Shown: positions 23,186-33,307, numbered from the stretch's first letter. The stretch: DNA of 44,783 nt from an uncultured Pelosinus sp. (GCA_900550105.1 URQW01000018.1:1-44783); one strand, 5' to 3'. Numbers and translations are program-made. Notes: generated from the sequence alone by a model not told the origin.

Positions 23186-24928
23186 CTAGTCGAGACGATA
23201 TTTGGTTTCCGCCATATTATAGAGTCGCCGCCATACCAGACGGTTAACGATAGTCACCAAGAGACACATAACAGCGATGCCCCAAAGGATTCCGCCCCAA
23301 TCGCCTTTATCGGTAACTTCGCTGATATAAGCGCCAAGCCCAGTAGCTGCCAAAGTCGTGTCATGCCAATTGACGATTTCTGAAACAATACTAGCATTCC
23401 AAGCGCCACCTGACGCATTAATAATTCCCGTAATTAAATAGGGAAAAATGCAAGGAATAATCAAAGTCCGCCATTTTCGCCAGCCATTCAGCTTGAACAC
23501 GGAGCCTGCTTCCAGCAAATCATTCGGTATCGCCATCGCGCCAGCTATTACATTAAATAAAATATACCACTGTGTTCCTAACATCATGAGAGCAATGGAA
23601 CCCCATTCAAAATCAATGTGATAGCGCAAAAAGAAAACAGTAATGAAGGGAAACAACATGTTCGCTGGAAAAGATGAGGCAATTTGTACGATCGGTTGGA
23701 AAACTTTAGCCACCTTAGGGTTTAAGCCAATCCATACCCCGACAGGAACAGTCCACAAAACTCCCAGCAGTACCGCAATAAGGACACGACCCAGCGTAAA
23801 TAGTCCCAGTTTTACAATTTCCAAAAGTTCACCTTGGTCAAAGGCAGCGGCAATTGTAACAACTTCTTGAATCGGACCGTAAAGCCAGAACAAAAACAAG
23901 AGAGCCAAAACGCTCTTTATGACTTTGCTAAAAGCGCTCCCTTGACCCCAGCCCCCCATATACCGTGATGAATCTTCCGACAAATCGGCCACTTTATTCA
24001 TGGTTCGATGAAAGAAATGCCCGATAGGTCGCAAGAGATATTTTACCAAAAACGCTACAACAAAAGAACGGTATAAAACATCATAAACAAAAGAAGTAGG
24101 CGCATCACTTGATTGCGTCATTTCTATTTTAAAACGCTGACTCCAAACAATCAATGGTCGCCAGAAAAGCTGATCTACTAATAAAATCATGAGTACCATC
24201 GTAATAATGGAATAAAAAATAGCAGTTACATCGCCTGTTTCGATGGCTGTAGCCAAATAAGACCCAACGCCAGGTAAACGAATATTCTGCCCTAGCACGC
24301 TAATCGCTTCACTGGCCGCTAAGAAAAACCAGCCGCCGCCAAAGGACATCATACTGTTCCAAACTAAGCCGATCATAGCAAAAGGCACTTCTAACTTGAC
24401 AAAACGTTGCCACCAATTTAAGTGAAAAATGCGCGATGCCTCTTGTAAATCCTTCGGAATCGTTACAAGCGAATTATAAAAGCTAAAAGTCATATTCCAG
24501 GCCTGTCCCGTAAAGATAGCCAAAATCGAAGCTAACTCTACACCGAGAAGACTACCAGGAAAGAGCGCAATAAACGCGGTAATTGTCGCTGATAAAAAGC
24601 CCAAAACAGGAATCGATTGCAAAATATCTAAGAGGGGAATCAATATCTTTTCAGCCAAACTATTTTTGGCAGCAACATAACCATAAACGAGAGCAAAAAT
24701 AAGGGATGCGCCAAAAGCAATAAACATCCGCAACAAAGATCGCCCGGCATAGTAAGGCAGCATGGCTGGATCAAGCGAAATCGTTCCCGCTGTTTCCGGT
24801 ATAAAGGGGGCGTTCATTCCCGCACCGAGACGAATTGTAAAATAAAAAATCATAAAGGTAACTACTAAGACAGCTGCATCAGTCAAACGAAACCGACTTT
24901 TCGGTACGTTTACAGAAAAAAACGCCAT
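23186..24928 (-). CDS. Fused double-domain ABC permease (NitT/TauT class)
   Basis: A 580-residue membrane protein with two BPD_transp_1 permease domains in one chain, approximately residues 60-265 and 370-570. Each carries the EAA-type ATPase-docking loop: LQEASRIFHLNWWQRF in the first and LLEAGSVFKLNGWRKWRTL in the second. Usual NitT/TauT permeases are single-domain homodimers, so this is an internal duplication forming the full channel. GGAGG lies seven bases before the ATG. It is first gene of the operon, behind a TTGTTA/TAAGAT promoter. Substrate is unknown: class members import sulfonates, nitrate, thiamine precursors or cations. Confidence 0.88.
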   Translation of the reverse strand: MAFFSVNVPKSRFRLTDAAVLVVTFMIFYFTIRLGAGMNAPFIPETAGTISLDPAMLPYYAGRSLLRMFIAFGASLIFALVYGYVAAKNSLAEKILIPLLDILQSIPVLGFLSATITAFIALFPGSLLGVELASILAIFTGQAWNMTFSFYNSLVTIPKDLQEASRIFHLNWWQRFVKLEVPFAMIGLVWNSMMSFGGGWFFLAASEAISVLGQNIRLPGVGSYLATAIETGDVTAIFYSIITMVLMILLVDQLFWRPLIVWSQRFKIEMTQSSDAPTSFVYDVLYRSFVVAFLVKYLLRPIGHFFHRTMNKVADLSEDSSRYMGGWGQGSAFSKVIKSVLALLFLFWLYGPIQEVVTIAAAFDQGELLEIVKLGLFTLGRVLIAVLLGVLWTVPVGVWIGLNPKVAKVFQPIVQIASSFPANMLFPFITVFFLRYHIDFEWGSIALMMLGTQWYILFNVIAGAMAIPNDLLEAGSVFKLNGWRKWRTLIIPCIFPYLITGIINASGGAWNASIVSEIVNWHDTTLAATGLGAYISEVTDKGDWGGILWGIAVMCLLVTIVNRLVWRRLYNMAETKYRLD

Positions 24929-24963
24929 AGTCTTACCTCCTTTTACGGTATTTTCATTTGGTC

Positions 24964-24992
24964 ATCTTATCATCATTTACAGAAAATAACAA
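24964..24992 (-). promoter_or_regulatory. Candidate promoter of the ABC transporter operon
   Basis: On the minus strand TTGTTA (24992-24987) and TAAGAT (24969-24964) are 17 bp apart, about 35 bp before the permease start codon. Confidence 0.5.
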
Positions 24993-25065
24993 GGTGAAAT
25001 GCGCTTCTTTTCGCATTCTTCGCCAATTTTTAAACAAAACTTTACGAAGAAAAACGGCCTATTCG

Positions 25066-26334
25066 CTAAGGGACCGCCTTAGTAATTGAAAAGCTGTCAA
25101 GAAGCACTCCGCTTACTGTCATCGCTTGTATCGTCAAATGCGATCCATCTACGTGAATCGTAAGATAATTCGGTTCGTCTACAGGATTATGAAAAAAGGT
25201 ATTCCATTCCTTAGCAACTGTCGTATGGTACGTTTTTGTGCCACTACGGCCGGAAGCTACAAAAATCGTTCCCTGCTGTGTTTCAGAAACAAATTCACCG
25301 CCAACTAGGGGATAGGTCCGAGCATAAACATGATCATGACCGCTAAACACTACATCCACTTGATATTTTTCAAAGAGCGGAACAAAAGCGCGGCGCAAAG
25401 CCTCCGTGCTCTCGCTGTTTTTATTGTTATAAGGCGGCTTATGGAGTACCACAACTTTCCACGGCTGCTTGCTAGCGGCCAAATCTTGTTCCAGCCACTG
25501 CTTTTCCAATTCAGGCATAGCCGGAATCAAGGATCTTTCTTCGCCAAATTGGCTGTCAAGCATGACAAAATGCACGTTACTGTAATCAAAAGAATAAACT
25601 TGCCCCTTCATTTCCTCCGGACCGTTTTGTGGCAACGATAACTGAGTCGTAAAATAAATAGGCCGGGAAAATCGGCGCTCCACAGTATACATTTCGTGAT
25701 TGCCTGTTACTGGCATAGCCGGGATACGATCAATAACGCCTTTCGCACCGTCAAACCAAGCGTCCCATTCGCGAATATCCTGACCGGTATCGACAAGATC
25801 ACCTACATTGATAAAAAAAGCAGCTTGTGGCTGGTGCGCCCATGCTGTTAACAGCGTTTTACGCCAAATACTGTAATCAAAGCTTTGGGAATCGCCAAAG
25901 AGCAAAAAAGAAAAAGGTTTTTTTATGGCTGGCGCTGTTGTAAAAGATGAGGTTTCACTCCACTGATCGGAACTTCCAACACGGTATAGATAAGTACAGT
26001 CAGGCTTTAAGTTCTGTAACACCGTGCGATGTACGTAGCGGTTATCGACATTATTGGCAAAGAAAACCGTGGAAACACTTTCCCTTGCCGCCTCTTGCCA
26101 ACCATCTCCGGCTTTAGCGGCCTCCCGAAACTGCACCGTTGTATCAAACGACTCCGCTTGCGTCTGCCAAGTAATCGTCTGCGTCGTTTCCGGGTGCTCT
26201 GACCATGATAAAACAATATGGCGCGGCTGATTCGCAGCACTGGCATGAGCTAAACTAGTCATTGCAACTAGAAAACATAATAAAATAAGCGCCGCCCAAC
26301 TAACTTGGCAGCCTTTTCTATCGCTATAAGTCAT
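25066..26334 (-). CDS. Secreted purple-acid-phosphatase-like metallophosphoesterase
   Basis: A 422-residue exported phosphatase. A Sec signal (hydrophobic run about 12-28, ending AHASA) leads to an N-terminal fibronectin-III-like purple acid phosphatase domain (about 38-130; IVLSWSEHPETTQTITW). The catalytic calcineurin domain has LLFGDSQSFDYS, VGDLVDTG, VTGNHEMY, VVLHKPPYNN and FSGHDHVYART, in the order of the dimetal-binding motifs. It starts 8 bp after the HD-GYP response regulator and has no promoter of its own, so it is the third gene of the kinase-regulator unit. Expected role is release of phosphate from external organic phosphate. Confidence 0.88.
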   Translation of the reverse strand: MTYSDRKGCQVSWAALILLCFLVAMTSLAHASAANQPRHIVLSWSEHPETTQTITWQTQAESFDTTVQFREAAKAGDGWQEAARESVSTVFFANNVDNRYVHRTVLQNLKPDCTYLYRVGSSDQWSETSSFTTAPAIKKPFSFLLFGDSQSFDYSIWRKTLLTAWAHQPQAAFFINVGDLVDTGQDIREWDAWFDGAKGVIDRIPAMPVTGNHEMYTVERRFSRPIYFTTQLSLPQNGPEEMKGQVYSFDYSNVHFVMLDSQFGEERSLIPAMPELEKQWLEQDLAASKQPWKVVVLHKPPYNNKNSESTEALRRAFVPLFEKYQVDVVFSGHDHVYARTYPLVGGEFVSETQQGTIFVASGRSGTKTYHTTVAKEWNTFFHNPVDEPNYLTIHVDGSHLTIQAMTVSGVLLDSFSITKAVP

Positions 26335-26342
26335 TCCTTCAC

Positions 26343-27407
26343 CTACTCTTGATAATGTAGCAGAATCTGGTCTTCAATCGCCAAAAAAGTGTCAACAAGC
26401 TTTGGATCAAAATGAGTTCCCTTTCCTGCTAAAATAATATTGCGACTTTTTTCCGCCGAAAAAGCTTCTTTATAACAGCGTTTCGACCGCAAGGCGTCAT
26501 AAACATCGACAAGCGCCATAATTCGAGAAGCAAGCGGAATTGCTTCGCCAGCCAAACCGCAGGGATAACCGCTGCCATCCCATTTCTCATGATGACCTGC
26601 CGCAACGAGAATGCCCATTTTAATAAATTCGTTTTGCGGATATTGGTCATGAACCGCCCGAAGCGTAGTAGCGCCAAGGGTAGTATGGGTTTTCATTACT
26701 TCAAACTCCTCTGCCGAAAGCGGCGCTGGTTTCAGCAGGATATAATCTAAAATCCCTACCTTGCCAATATCGTGAAGGACACTGGCTTGATAAATATTGT
26801 TAATAAAGTTCTGACTCAATTCTGGTTGATAGGCGCCATTTTCATAAAGAGTCTCGGCTAAGAGTTTGCATAAATGACGCACCCGTTCAAGATGACAGCC
26901 AGTATCGTCGTCGCGTGATTCAGCCAGTTTTACTAAAGCAAAAATCGTAGCCATCTGCGCTTCCACAACTTCTTGTACCTTTTCTGCGACGAGCCGCTCC
27001 AGCCCCTGTTGATAGCGATGCAGTTGAAGTTGCGTGGCTACCCGTGCTTCTACTTCTGCAAACTGAAAGGGTTTTGTCACATAATCGACGCCGCCAACCT
27101 GAAAAGCCTCGATTTTATCGAGCGTTTCGTTTAAAGCACTAATAAAAATAACGGGTATGGAACGCCATTTTTCTTTCGCTTTAATCTGCCGACACAATTC
27201 GTAGCCATTCATTTCCGGCATATTAATATCAATCAGCAGCAAGTCAGGCTGATGACTGGCCATGGCCCTTAGCGCCAAAGCGCCGCTAGGCGCAACCCTG
27301 ACTTGATAGCCTCTGTCTTTTAACATACTTGCCAAAAGTTCTAAATTAGCTGGCATATCATCGACAATTAGAATGGTTCCTTGTGTCATTTTCTGTGCTT
27401 CCTCCAT
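26343..27407 (-). CDS. Response regulator with HD-GYP output domain (RpfG type)
   Basis: A 354-residue two-component regulator. The receiver (about 10-125 from the chosen start) has the acidic pair in ILIVDDMPANLE and the phospho-acceptor aspartate at 60 (LLIDINMPEMNG). The C-terminal HD-GYP domain carries HDIGKVG and HHEKWDGSGYP, the residues of active cyclic-di-GMP phosphodiesterases. The start at 27407 has AAGGAG seven bases upstream; it lies two bases after the stop of the hybrid kinase, the obvious partner. Output is expected to be hydrolysis of c-di-GMP on phosphorylation, which would change motility, adhesion or surface behaviour. Confidence 0.93.
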   Translation of the reverse strand: MEEAQKMTQGTILIVDDMPANLELLASMLKDRGYQVRVAPSGALALRAMASHQPDLLLIDINMPEMNGYELCRQIKAKEKWRSIPVIFISALNETLDKIEAFQVGGVDYVTKPFQFAEVEARVATQLQLHRYQQGLERLVAEKVQEVVEAQMATIFALVKLAESRDDDTGCHLERVRHLCKLLAETLYENGAYQPELSQNFINNIYQASVLHDIGKVGILDYILLKPAPLSAEEFEVMKTHTTLGATTLRAVHDQYPQNEFIKMGILVAAGHHEKWDGSGYPCGLAGEAIPLASRIMALVDVYDALRSKRCYKEAFSAEKSRNIILAGKGTHFDPKLVDTFLAIEDQILLHYQE

Positions 27408-27409
27408 GA

Positions 27410-30400
27410 TCAAGCTCCTTTCCCTGTCAAAATATCGAGAAGCCGTTGGAACTCAAACTGCTGTACCAGACTTTTTAAGCTTTTAGCCAAAGCAGCCTCA
27501 CTTGTTTGTATTTCGTTGATGAGTTCTAATAGCAAATAATAGTCGCCCTCAATCGTAGCTCTTTCTAGTTTTTGCCGCAGGGAAGAATCGAGTCTGGCTA
27601 GCGATTCATAAATCGCTGCCTCTGCTAATGATTCTTCGTGTTTTTCTGCCGCAATGCTTTCGTCTTGATACAGATAGTGTACTGGCAAAAGCTTCGCAAT
27701 TTTGTCAAAAAGTTCACCGCGATGAATTGGTTTGCGTAAACAATCACTCGCATCGGCGGCTATCATTTTTTGTCGTTCTTCTTCAAACACACTGGCAGTA
27801 ACAGCAAGAATCGGTATTGTTTTACCGTCCTTTTGACTGCGAATCTGCCTGATTGCCTCATAACCGTCCATGCGAGGCATGACGATATCCATCAAAATCA
27901 AATCAGGCGCCCATTGGCTAAATAAAGTTACAGCTTCCTCGCCATCGCCAGCAGCTTTTGTAACAAAACCAACGCCTTCTAGCATCTGCTTTAATAGTAG
28001 TCGATTCGAATCTACATCATCAACAATTAAAATACGATACTTAGGCTGATCGGGCGCTAAAGCGATAACAATCCCCTTATTTTCCGACTGCACCTTTATA
28101 TCAGCAGCCTCCAATTTCAGGAGTAGATTAAAAGAAAAAGTACTACCGCGACCAACTTCACTGTCAATGGTAATATCGCCGCCCATTTTCCGGACATATT
28201 CACGGCTAATGGCTAATCCAAGCCCCGTACCGCCAGCTTCACGCCCAGCTTGCGTCTGCTCAAAAGATTGAAAGAGCTGTTCTTGCTCTAGCGGTGTAAT
28301 GCCTGGACCGCTGTCAGCTACGGCAAAGAATACCCTTAAAAAATCTTGGGCTGCCGTTTCTAGTTTGACGGAAAGTTTCACTTCGCCAACTTTCGTAAAT
28401 TTGATAGCATTATCCAGTAAATTAATCAAAACCTGCCGCAACTTACCCACATCGGCAGCAACAAAAGCGGTTTCCGCTGTTTCAGGATAAGTAACTACAA
28501 AAGAAAGCCCCTTACTTTCTGCTTTTAAGCGCAGTACCTCTTCGGCAGCGCGAATTAGCTCAGCTAAATTGAAAATTTCCGGTTTAAGCATAATCCGGCC
28601 TGATTCGATCTTAGACATTTCCAATACATCATTAATAATTGCCAATAAATGCCGACCAGAACGACTGATCGTTGCTAAATACTGCCGTTGTTGGTTTGAC
28701 AACGTTTCATCATGTTCCAGTAGCTGTACGAAGCCAAGAATTGCATTCATGGGCGTACGAATTTCATGGGACATGCTGGCAAGAAAGGTACTCTTTGCTT
28801 TACTTGCCGCCTCTGCTGCCTCTTTCGCCTGCAACAACACAGTTTCAAGCTCCTTTTGCCGCGTAATATCATCTTGAATACCAACAAAATGCGTAATCGT
28901 TCCTGCCGCATTACGTACAGGTGAAATGACCATTCTCGCCCAATAAAGGGAACCGTCTTTCTTCTTATTACAAATTTCCCCCTGCCAAATGCGGCCTTGC
29001 TGTAAAGATTCCCATAGGGCCATAAACAGTTCTTTATCACTTACGGCTGATTTTAACAACCGCGGATTTTCCCCCAGAACTTCATCTGCCTCATAACCTG
29101 TAAGCAAAGAAAAATCAGGATTTACGTATTCAATCGCGCCTTTCGTATCGGTAATGACAACAGCGACCGGACTTTGCTCCACAACACTCGATAATTTGCG
29201 CAAAGCGGCTGCCGCACGCTGCTTTTCAATGGTAATAGCCACTTGATTGGCTAATAAATCAAAGATCGCTTCGTTGCGCCGTTCCTGCCAAAAAGTAAAA
29301 GTCTTCTTAAACGAATAAACAGCCATAATACCAAATACCGATTGATCTCCGGCCTTTAAGGGAGAGCCAAACCACTGCGTTGGAACGGCCTCTCCGCCTG
29401 ACCGGGCTTGTAAGAACTGACGACACTGTTCAGCGCCTAAAGATAAAGATTCCCCTTGTTCTAAGACAAAACGCACCAACCCTTGATCGCGCCCCTTCAA
29501 GGTTTTATCAATTGCAGCGCCAACCTTGCCTAAATGGGTAATCACTTGACTTTTTTCGTTATACAAGGCAATATAAAAATATTTAGTTCCCATAAGATCT
29601 ACCATAATCTGATCTAACTCAGCATAAAAATCAATCAAATTTTCCGAACGATTGCCTAAATCAGAAATCTTATATAAGGCGAGCCGCACTTTATCGCCCC
29701 GCTGCCGTACAGACTGCATAGCAATAAGCAGACTGCAAAAAAGAAAAATCAAAAAACTTAACAGGGAAGCCATAAGAAAATAAGTTCGCTGCTGTTCATA
29801 AAACTCGGCCAACACTTCTTGCTCTGACAAACCCACAATTAGCAATAAGCTATAGTCAGGCAACGTCCGATAAGCATAAATTCGTTTTACACCGTCAACA
29901 GTGCTAGTGGCAATATATTGCCCCTCAGGCGAACTGGCAGCCAACTCCATAACTTTGGAGTTTTTTACATTCATGCCAATCAACGCCTGATGGTTGCTCT
30001 GCCAAGCGCGAATAATTCCGTCCATGCCAATTAAAGCAACAGATGCCCCCTCGCCGAGATGAACGCGATTGTAATAATTTGTAAAATAAAAGGGATCTAA
30101 AGAAACGATTACAGCGCCGGCAAAGTCGCCACTTGATTTATTTAATCGCCGTGTCACTTGAATGGACCATTTACCGGAAGAACGGCCTAGCACAGGCTGA
30201 CTTACAAACGGTTGTGGCGCATCAGGATCTTTATGAATCAGAAAATGCTCTCTATCGTCAATATTCGAAAACACAAAGGGACGCTGATTGCTTGCAATCA
30301 AATTGCCGCGTTCATCAGCCAAACTGAGCAAAATATAAGGTTCTACTTGAAAAGGACCATTGCTGTAATACGGCGACATATCTACCTGACGGCCATCACG

Positions 30401-30664
30401 CTCATATTGATACTTTAAAAATAAAGCAAATTGATCAGCTGATTTGATCGTCCGCAAGGCATTTTCTTCATATATCTGAGCAAAATTCGCGGCATTTTCC
30501 TTGCCAGATTGAATAGCATGTTCTTTTTCCTGGCCAAGCTTTCCAAAAACAATAAGCCACAACAAAGTGATCAGAAAAAGCCCTAGTAGCGCAATTCCGC
30601 CGCTAATACTGCGTAGCAGCGGCGGCGTCAATCCCCAAATATTTCTCATGGCTGCTTTGATCAT
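27410..30664 (-). CDS. Hybrid sensor histidine kinase (Cache-GAF-PAS-HisKA-HATPase-REC)
   Basis: A 1084-residue membrane sensor. A transmembrane helix (about 20-42), an extracellular double-Cache sensor (about 45-285) and a second helix (about 296-316) precede a GAF domain (335-480), a PAS/PAC domain (490-605), HisKA with the phospho-accepting H633 (FLASMSHEIRTPMNA), HATPase_c (about 730-845; GTGLGLAISREYV) and a receiver (about 870-990; ILIVDDVDSNR, LILMDIVMPRMDGYEA). The last 90 residues are helical but I see no HPt histidine, so transfer to the HD-GYP regulator would need another route. Cache sensors commonly bind small carboxylates or amino acids. Three genes follow one another with 2- and 8-bp gaps. 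Confidence 0.92.
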   Translation of the reverse strand: MIKAAMRNIWGLTPPLLRSISGGIALLGLFLITLLWLIVFGKLGQEKEHAIQSGKENAANFAQIYEENALRTIKSADQFALFLKYQYERDGRQVDMSPYYSNGPFQVEPYILLSLADERGNLIASNQRPFVFSNIDDREHFLIHKDPDAPQPFVSQPVLGRSSGKWSIQVTRRLNKSSGDFAGAVIVSLDPFYFTNYYNRVHLGEGASVALIGMDGIIRAWQSNHQALIGMNVKNSKVMELAASSPEGQYIATSTVDGVKRIYAYRTLPDYSLLLIVGLSEQEVLAEFYEQQRTYFLMASLLSFLIFLFCSLLIAMQSVRQRGDKVRLALYKISDLGNRSENLIDFYAELDQIMVDLMGTKYFYIALYNEKSQVITHLGKVGAAIDKTLKGRDQGLVRFVLEQGESLSLGAEQCRQFLQARSGGEAVPTQWFGSPLKAGDQSVFGIMAVYSFKKTFTFWQERRNEAIFDLLANQVAITIEKQRAAAALRKLSSVVEQSPVAVVITDTKGAIEYVNPDFSLLTGYEADEVLGENPRLLKSAVSDKELFMALWESLQQGRIWQGEICNKKKDGSLYWARMVISPVRNAAGTITHFVGIQDDITRQKELETVLLQAKEAAEAASKAKSTFLASMSHEIRTPMNAILGFVQLLEHDETLSNQQRQYLATISRSGRHLLAIINDVLEMSKIESGRIMLKPEIFNLAELIRAAEEVLRLKAESKGLSFVVTYPETAETAFVAADVGKLRQVLINLLDNAIKFTKVGEVKLSVKLETAAQDFLRVFFAVADSGPGITPLEQEQLFQSFEQTQAGREAGGTGLGLAISREYVRKMGGDITIDSEVGRGSTFSFNLLLKLEAADIKVQSENKGIVIALAPDQPKYRILIVDDVDSNRLLLKQMLEGVGFVTKAAGDGEEAVTLFSQWAPDLILMDIVMPRMDGYEAIRQIRSQKDGKTIPILAVTASVFEEERQKMIAADASDCLRKPIHRGELFDKIAKLLPVHYLYQDESIAAEKHEESLAEAAIYESLARLDSSLRQKLERATIEGDYYLLLELINEIQTSEAALAKSLKSLVQQFEFQRLLDILTGKGA

Positions 30665-30809
30665 CTTTTTCTCTCCCTGCTTTCCATTCTAGCTATGACC
30701 GAAAAAGCAAGCGATAACTTTCTTAATTAGTTCCATAAATATAAGCAAATTCCTGTTCTTTTTTCCCCATTTCGGCAAATTTAAACAAATTTGACCGTTT
30801 TCGCTATTT

Positions 30810-31415
30810 TCACCACTTTTGCTTCAGTTGCAGCCAATCGTCTTTCGTATTGACATTCACAAAATTAAACGCCAGCTCCTGATTCTGTCCCGCTTGAGTT
30901 GGAAAGTAATAGGTATTTACCTGTTGCAATAACAGCACCATCCGCCCCTGCTCCATCTGGAGCAAGCGAGTTACTGCCGGCAAGCAGGCTTTTGTATAAA
31001 AAGCCTGCAGCGGTTCCATCATCCCGTCGCCACTGCCAGGAACCACCGCGTCGTAGGTGCCGCAAAACGTTGCCATCTGCCTAACTAAGGTGACGTCTAC
31101 GCATGGCATATCGCAAGCTGCAACAAATAAAGTCGATTGTTTAGACCAACAGAGCGCCGCCTCTAAACCGCCAAGTGGACCGCGCTCCTGATAAGTATCG
31201 CTAACCATAGGTAAAGCAAGAAAATCATATTCACTGGGTGTATTTGTCACGATCAGCGGCTTTTCGGTAAACACTTGCTGTAATTTTCCGCTAATAATTT
31301 CAATCAGGCTCCGACCATTCAAACGAAGCAACGCTTTATTCTCGCCCATGCGACTGCTCTTACCGCCAGCTAAAATAACAGGCTGAATCGATTTCAACAG
31401 CTCTTTTTGCTGCAT
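30810..31415 (-). CDS. mobA: Molybdenum cofactor guanylyltransferase
   Basis: Transfers GMP to molybdopterin, making the guanine dinucleotide form used by DMSO-reductase-type enzymes such as formate dehydrogenase. The 201-residue nucleotidyltransferase starts with PVILAGGKSSRMGENKALL (GTP-binding LAGGxSxRMG about 15-24) and has VAACDMPCVD, the metal-binding segment, near 105. Length is normal for MobA. AGGAGGG precedes the ATG. It stands alone: no other moa/moe genes are close. A link with the formate made by PFL is possible but only suggested. Confidence 0.88.
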   Translation of the reverse strand: MQQKELLKSIQPVILAGGKSSRMGENKALLRLNGRSLIEIISGKLQQVFTEKPLIVTNTPSEYDFLALPMVSDTYQERGPLGGLEAALCWSKQSTLFVAACDMPCVDVTLVRQMATFCGTYDAVVPGSGDGMMEPLQAFYTKACLPAVTRLLQMEQGRMVLLLQQVNTYYFPTQAGQNQELAFNFVNVNTKDDWLQLKQKW

Positions 31416-31551
31416 TTTTCCCTCCTACTATTTTGTTATATTCTTTTATTTTTCGTCGATTTCATGCAGGAAAAGCAGACTCTTGTCATGAATTGTTTAC
31501 ATTTAAATATGATTATTTTTATTATTTTAATAATAGTGATGGTGTAAATCT

Positions 31552-33279
31552 ATGAATCATTTCTTTAATAAACTAGTTGGTGAAGACGAATCTTTTTCGA
31601 TCCAGCACCGTCTACTGAATGTGGTGCTGATTTTCTCGGTAATTCTTTCTGTTTTAAGTGGAATCGGCAATATTGTCCTTGCGCTAGGCCCTGTGCTGAT
31701 CAGTATCAGCTTTGGATGCGGTCTCTTAAGCCTTTTTATTTATTACCTTTCTTTTATCAAACGGAAATATTCTGCGGCTATGCTTATTCTCACTATCATT
31801 TGTATTTTTTTATTTACACCCATCTTATGGATTTATAACGGTGGCAGCTCCGGTGTAGCAGCTTATTTTATCTTATTTTTTTCTTCCATTATAACAGCCC
31901 TATTACGGGGCAAACAACGTTGTTTCGCCTTTTTAGCACTGGTGGGAATGACGCTAACCATGATTGTACTTGAATATAACTATCCAGAAGTCATCGTTCC
32001 CTATGCCGATGCTTTTAGCCGTTTTGGCGATATTGCGATCAGTCTAGCCCTGATACTTTGGGCTAATATCGCCTTTATTGCCGTGCTGATTACGTACTAT
32101 ATCAAGGAATATGATCGTTCTCGCTCCTTTGCCACCCAATTGGTCGAGCAGAAAATGGAAATGAAATTACAAAAAAATATCCAGGCCATCAATGAAAAAT
32201 TGCAACAGGAAATTGAAGAACGTCGGCAAATTGAACAAACGCTGCGTCTTTCAGAAGAACGATTCATGAAATCTTTCAAAGAAAGCCCTGTACCGATGTG
32301 CATTTTTTCTTGGAAAAACCACTTGTTTCTTGATGTAAACACAAGCTTTTTAAATACTTTTGAATATGAATCGAATGAAATTCTCGGCCAAACCCTGCTT
32401 GAACTTCACTTAAGTCTAAAACTAGAAGCCTGTCTGTTTCGCGTAATGGAAGAAAAAAAGGCAGTCTACAATCTACAACTTCCCTTTCTGACTAAGAGTG
32501 GTGCGGAAAAAATCGGCCTTTTCTCTGTAGAACTTTTAGAAATCAATGAAGAACCTTGCTTACTTTGCGTAATCAATGACATTACGGAGCATATCCGATT
32601 AGAAAAGGAAGTTACCCGCCTAGATCATCTGAATTTAATTGGTGAAATGGCGGCTAGTCTAGGGCATGAAGTTCGCAATCCCCTTACGACAGTGCGTGGT
32701 TTTTTGCAAATGTTCCAAGCCAAACGAGAATTCACCTCGCAGCGCGAATATTTTGATCTAATGATTGAAGAATTAGACCGAGCCAATTCGATTATCACTG
32801 AATTTCTATCACTCGCCAAAAATAAAAAGATTGATCTGGCTCGTCATGATTTAAATACGATCATCTCCAAGATTTATCCCTTGCTTCAGGCGGATGCTCT
32901 TGGCGCCGGAAAAACAATTACCTTAGAGCTAAATGATATTCCTGAAATTCAGCTTGATGAAAATGAAATCAGACAATACATCTTAAATATTGTTCGCAAC
33001 GGTCTTGACGCAATTTCCTATAAAGGAAACATCATCATCAAAACCTACCTTGATCTAGACCAGGTAATCCTGGAAATTAAAGATAATGGCACGGGAATTC
33101 CCCCGGAAGTCCTCACCAAATTTGGTACTCCCTTTATGACGACAAAAAACAACGGAACCGGTCTCGGCATTCCGATTTGCTACCGCATTGCCGAGCGCCA
33201 TGAAGCAAAAATTGAAATAGAAACAGGCAGTTCTGGCACAATTTTTCGATTGAAACTCAAAAAACAACTTTCTTCGTAA
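31552..33279 (+). CDS. Membrane PAS sensor histidine kinase
   Basis: A 575-residue kinase. Six or so hydrophobic helices occupy residues 20-185 with very short loops, so the sensor is the membrane part itself. A coiled linker (190-232), a PAS domain (about 235-350), HisKA with H372 (AASLGHEVRNPLTTVRGF) and HATPase_c (about 465-572; NIVRNGLDA, DNGTGIP, GTGLGIPICYRI) follow. HE-V-RNPLTTV is the H-box type of the sporulation kinases KinB/KinE of bacilli, so it could feed a phosphorelay; this is inference. No response regulator gene is adjacent. A short AT-rich palindrome lies just ahead of its SD (31520-31535). Confidence 0.9.
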   Translation: MNHFFNKLVGEDESFSIQHRLLNVVLIFSVILSVLSGIGNIVLALGPVLISISFGCGLLSLFIYYLSFIKRKYSAAMLILTIICIFLFTPILWIYNGGSSGVAAYFILFFSSIITALLRGKQRCFAFLALVGMTLTMIVLEYNYPEVIVPYADAFSRFGDIAISLALILWANIAFIAVLITYYIKEYDRSRSFATQLVEQKMEMKLQKNIQAINEKLQQEIEERRQIEQTLRLSEERFMKSFKESPVPMCIFSWKNHLFLDVNTSFLNTFEYESNEILGQTLLELHLSLKLEACLFRVMEEKKAVYNLQLPFLTKSGAEKIGLFSVELLEINEEPCLLCVINDITEHIRLEKEVTRLDHLNLIGEMAASLGHEVRNPLTTVRGFLQMFQAKREFTSQREYFDLMIEELDRANSIITEFLSLAKNKKIDLARHDLNTIISKIYPLLQADALGAGKTITLELNDIPEIQLDENEIRQYILNIVRNGLDAISYKGNIIIKTYLDLDQVILEIKDNGTGIPPEVLTKFGTPFMTTKNNGTGLGIPICYRIAERHEAKIEIETGSSGTIFRLKLKKQLSS

Positions 33280-33307
33280 CAAAATAGAAAAATATGTTCT
33301 TCACCTA

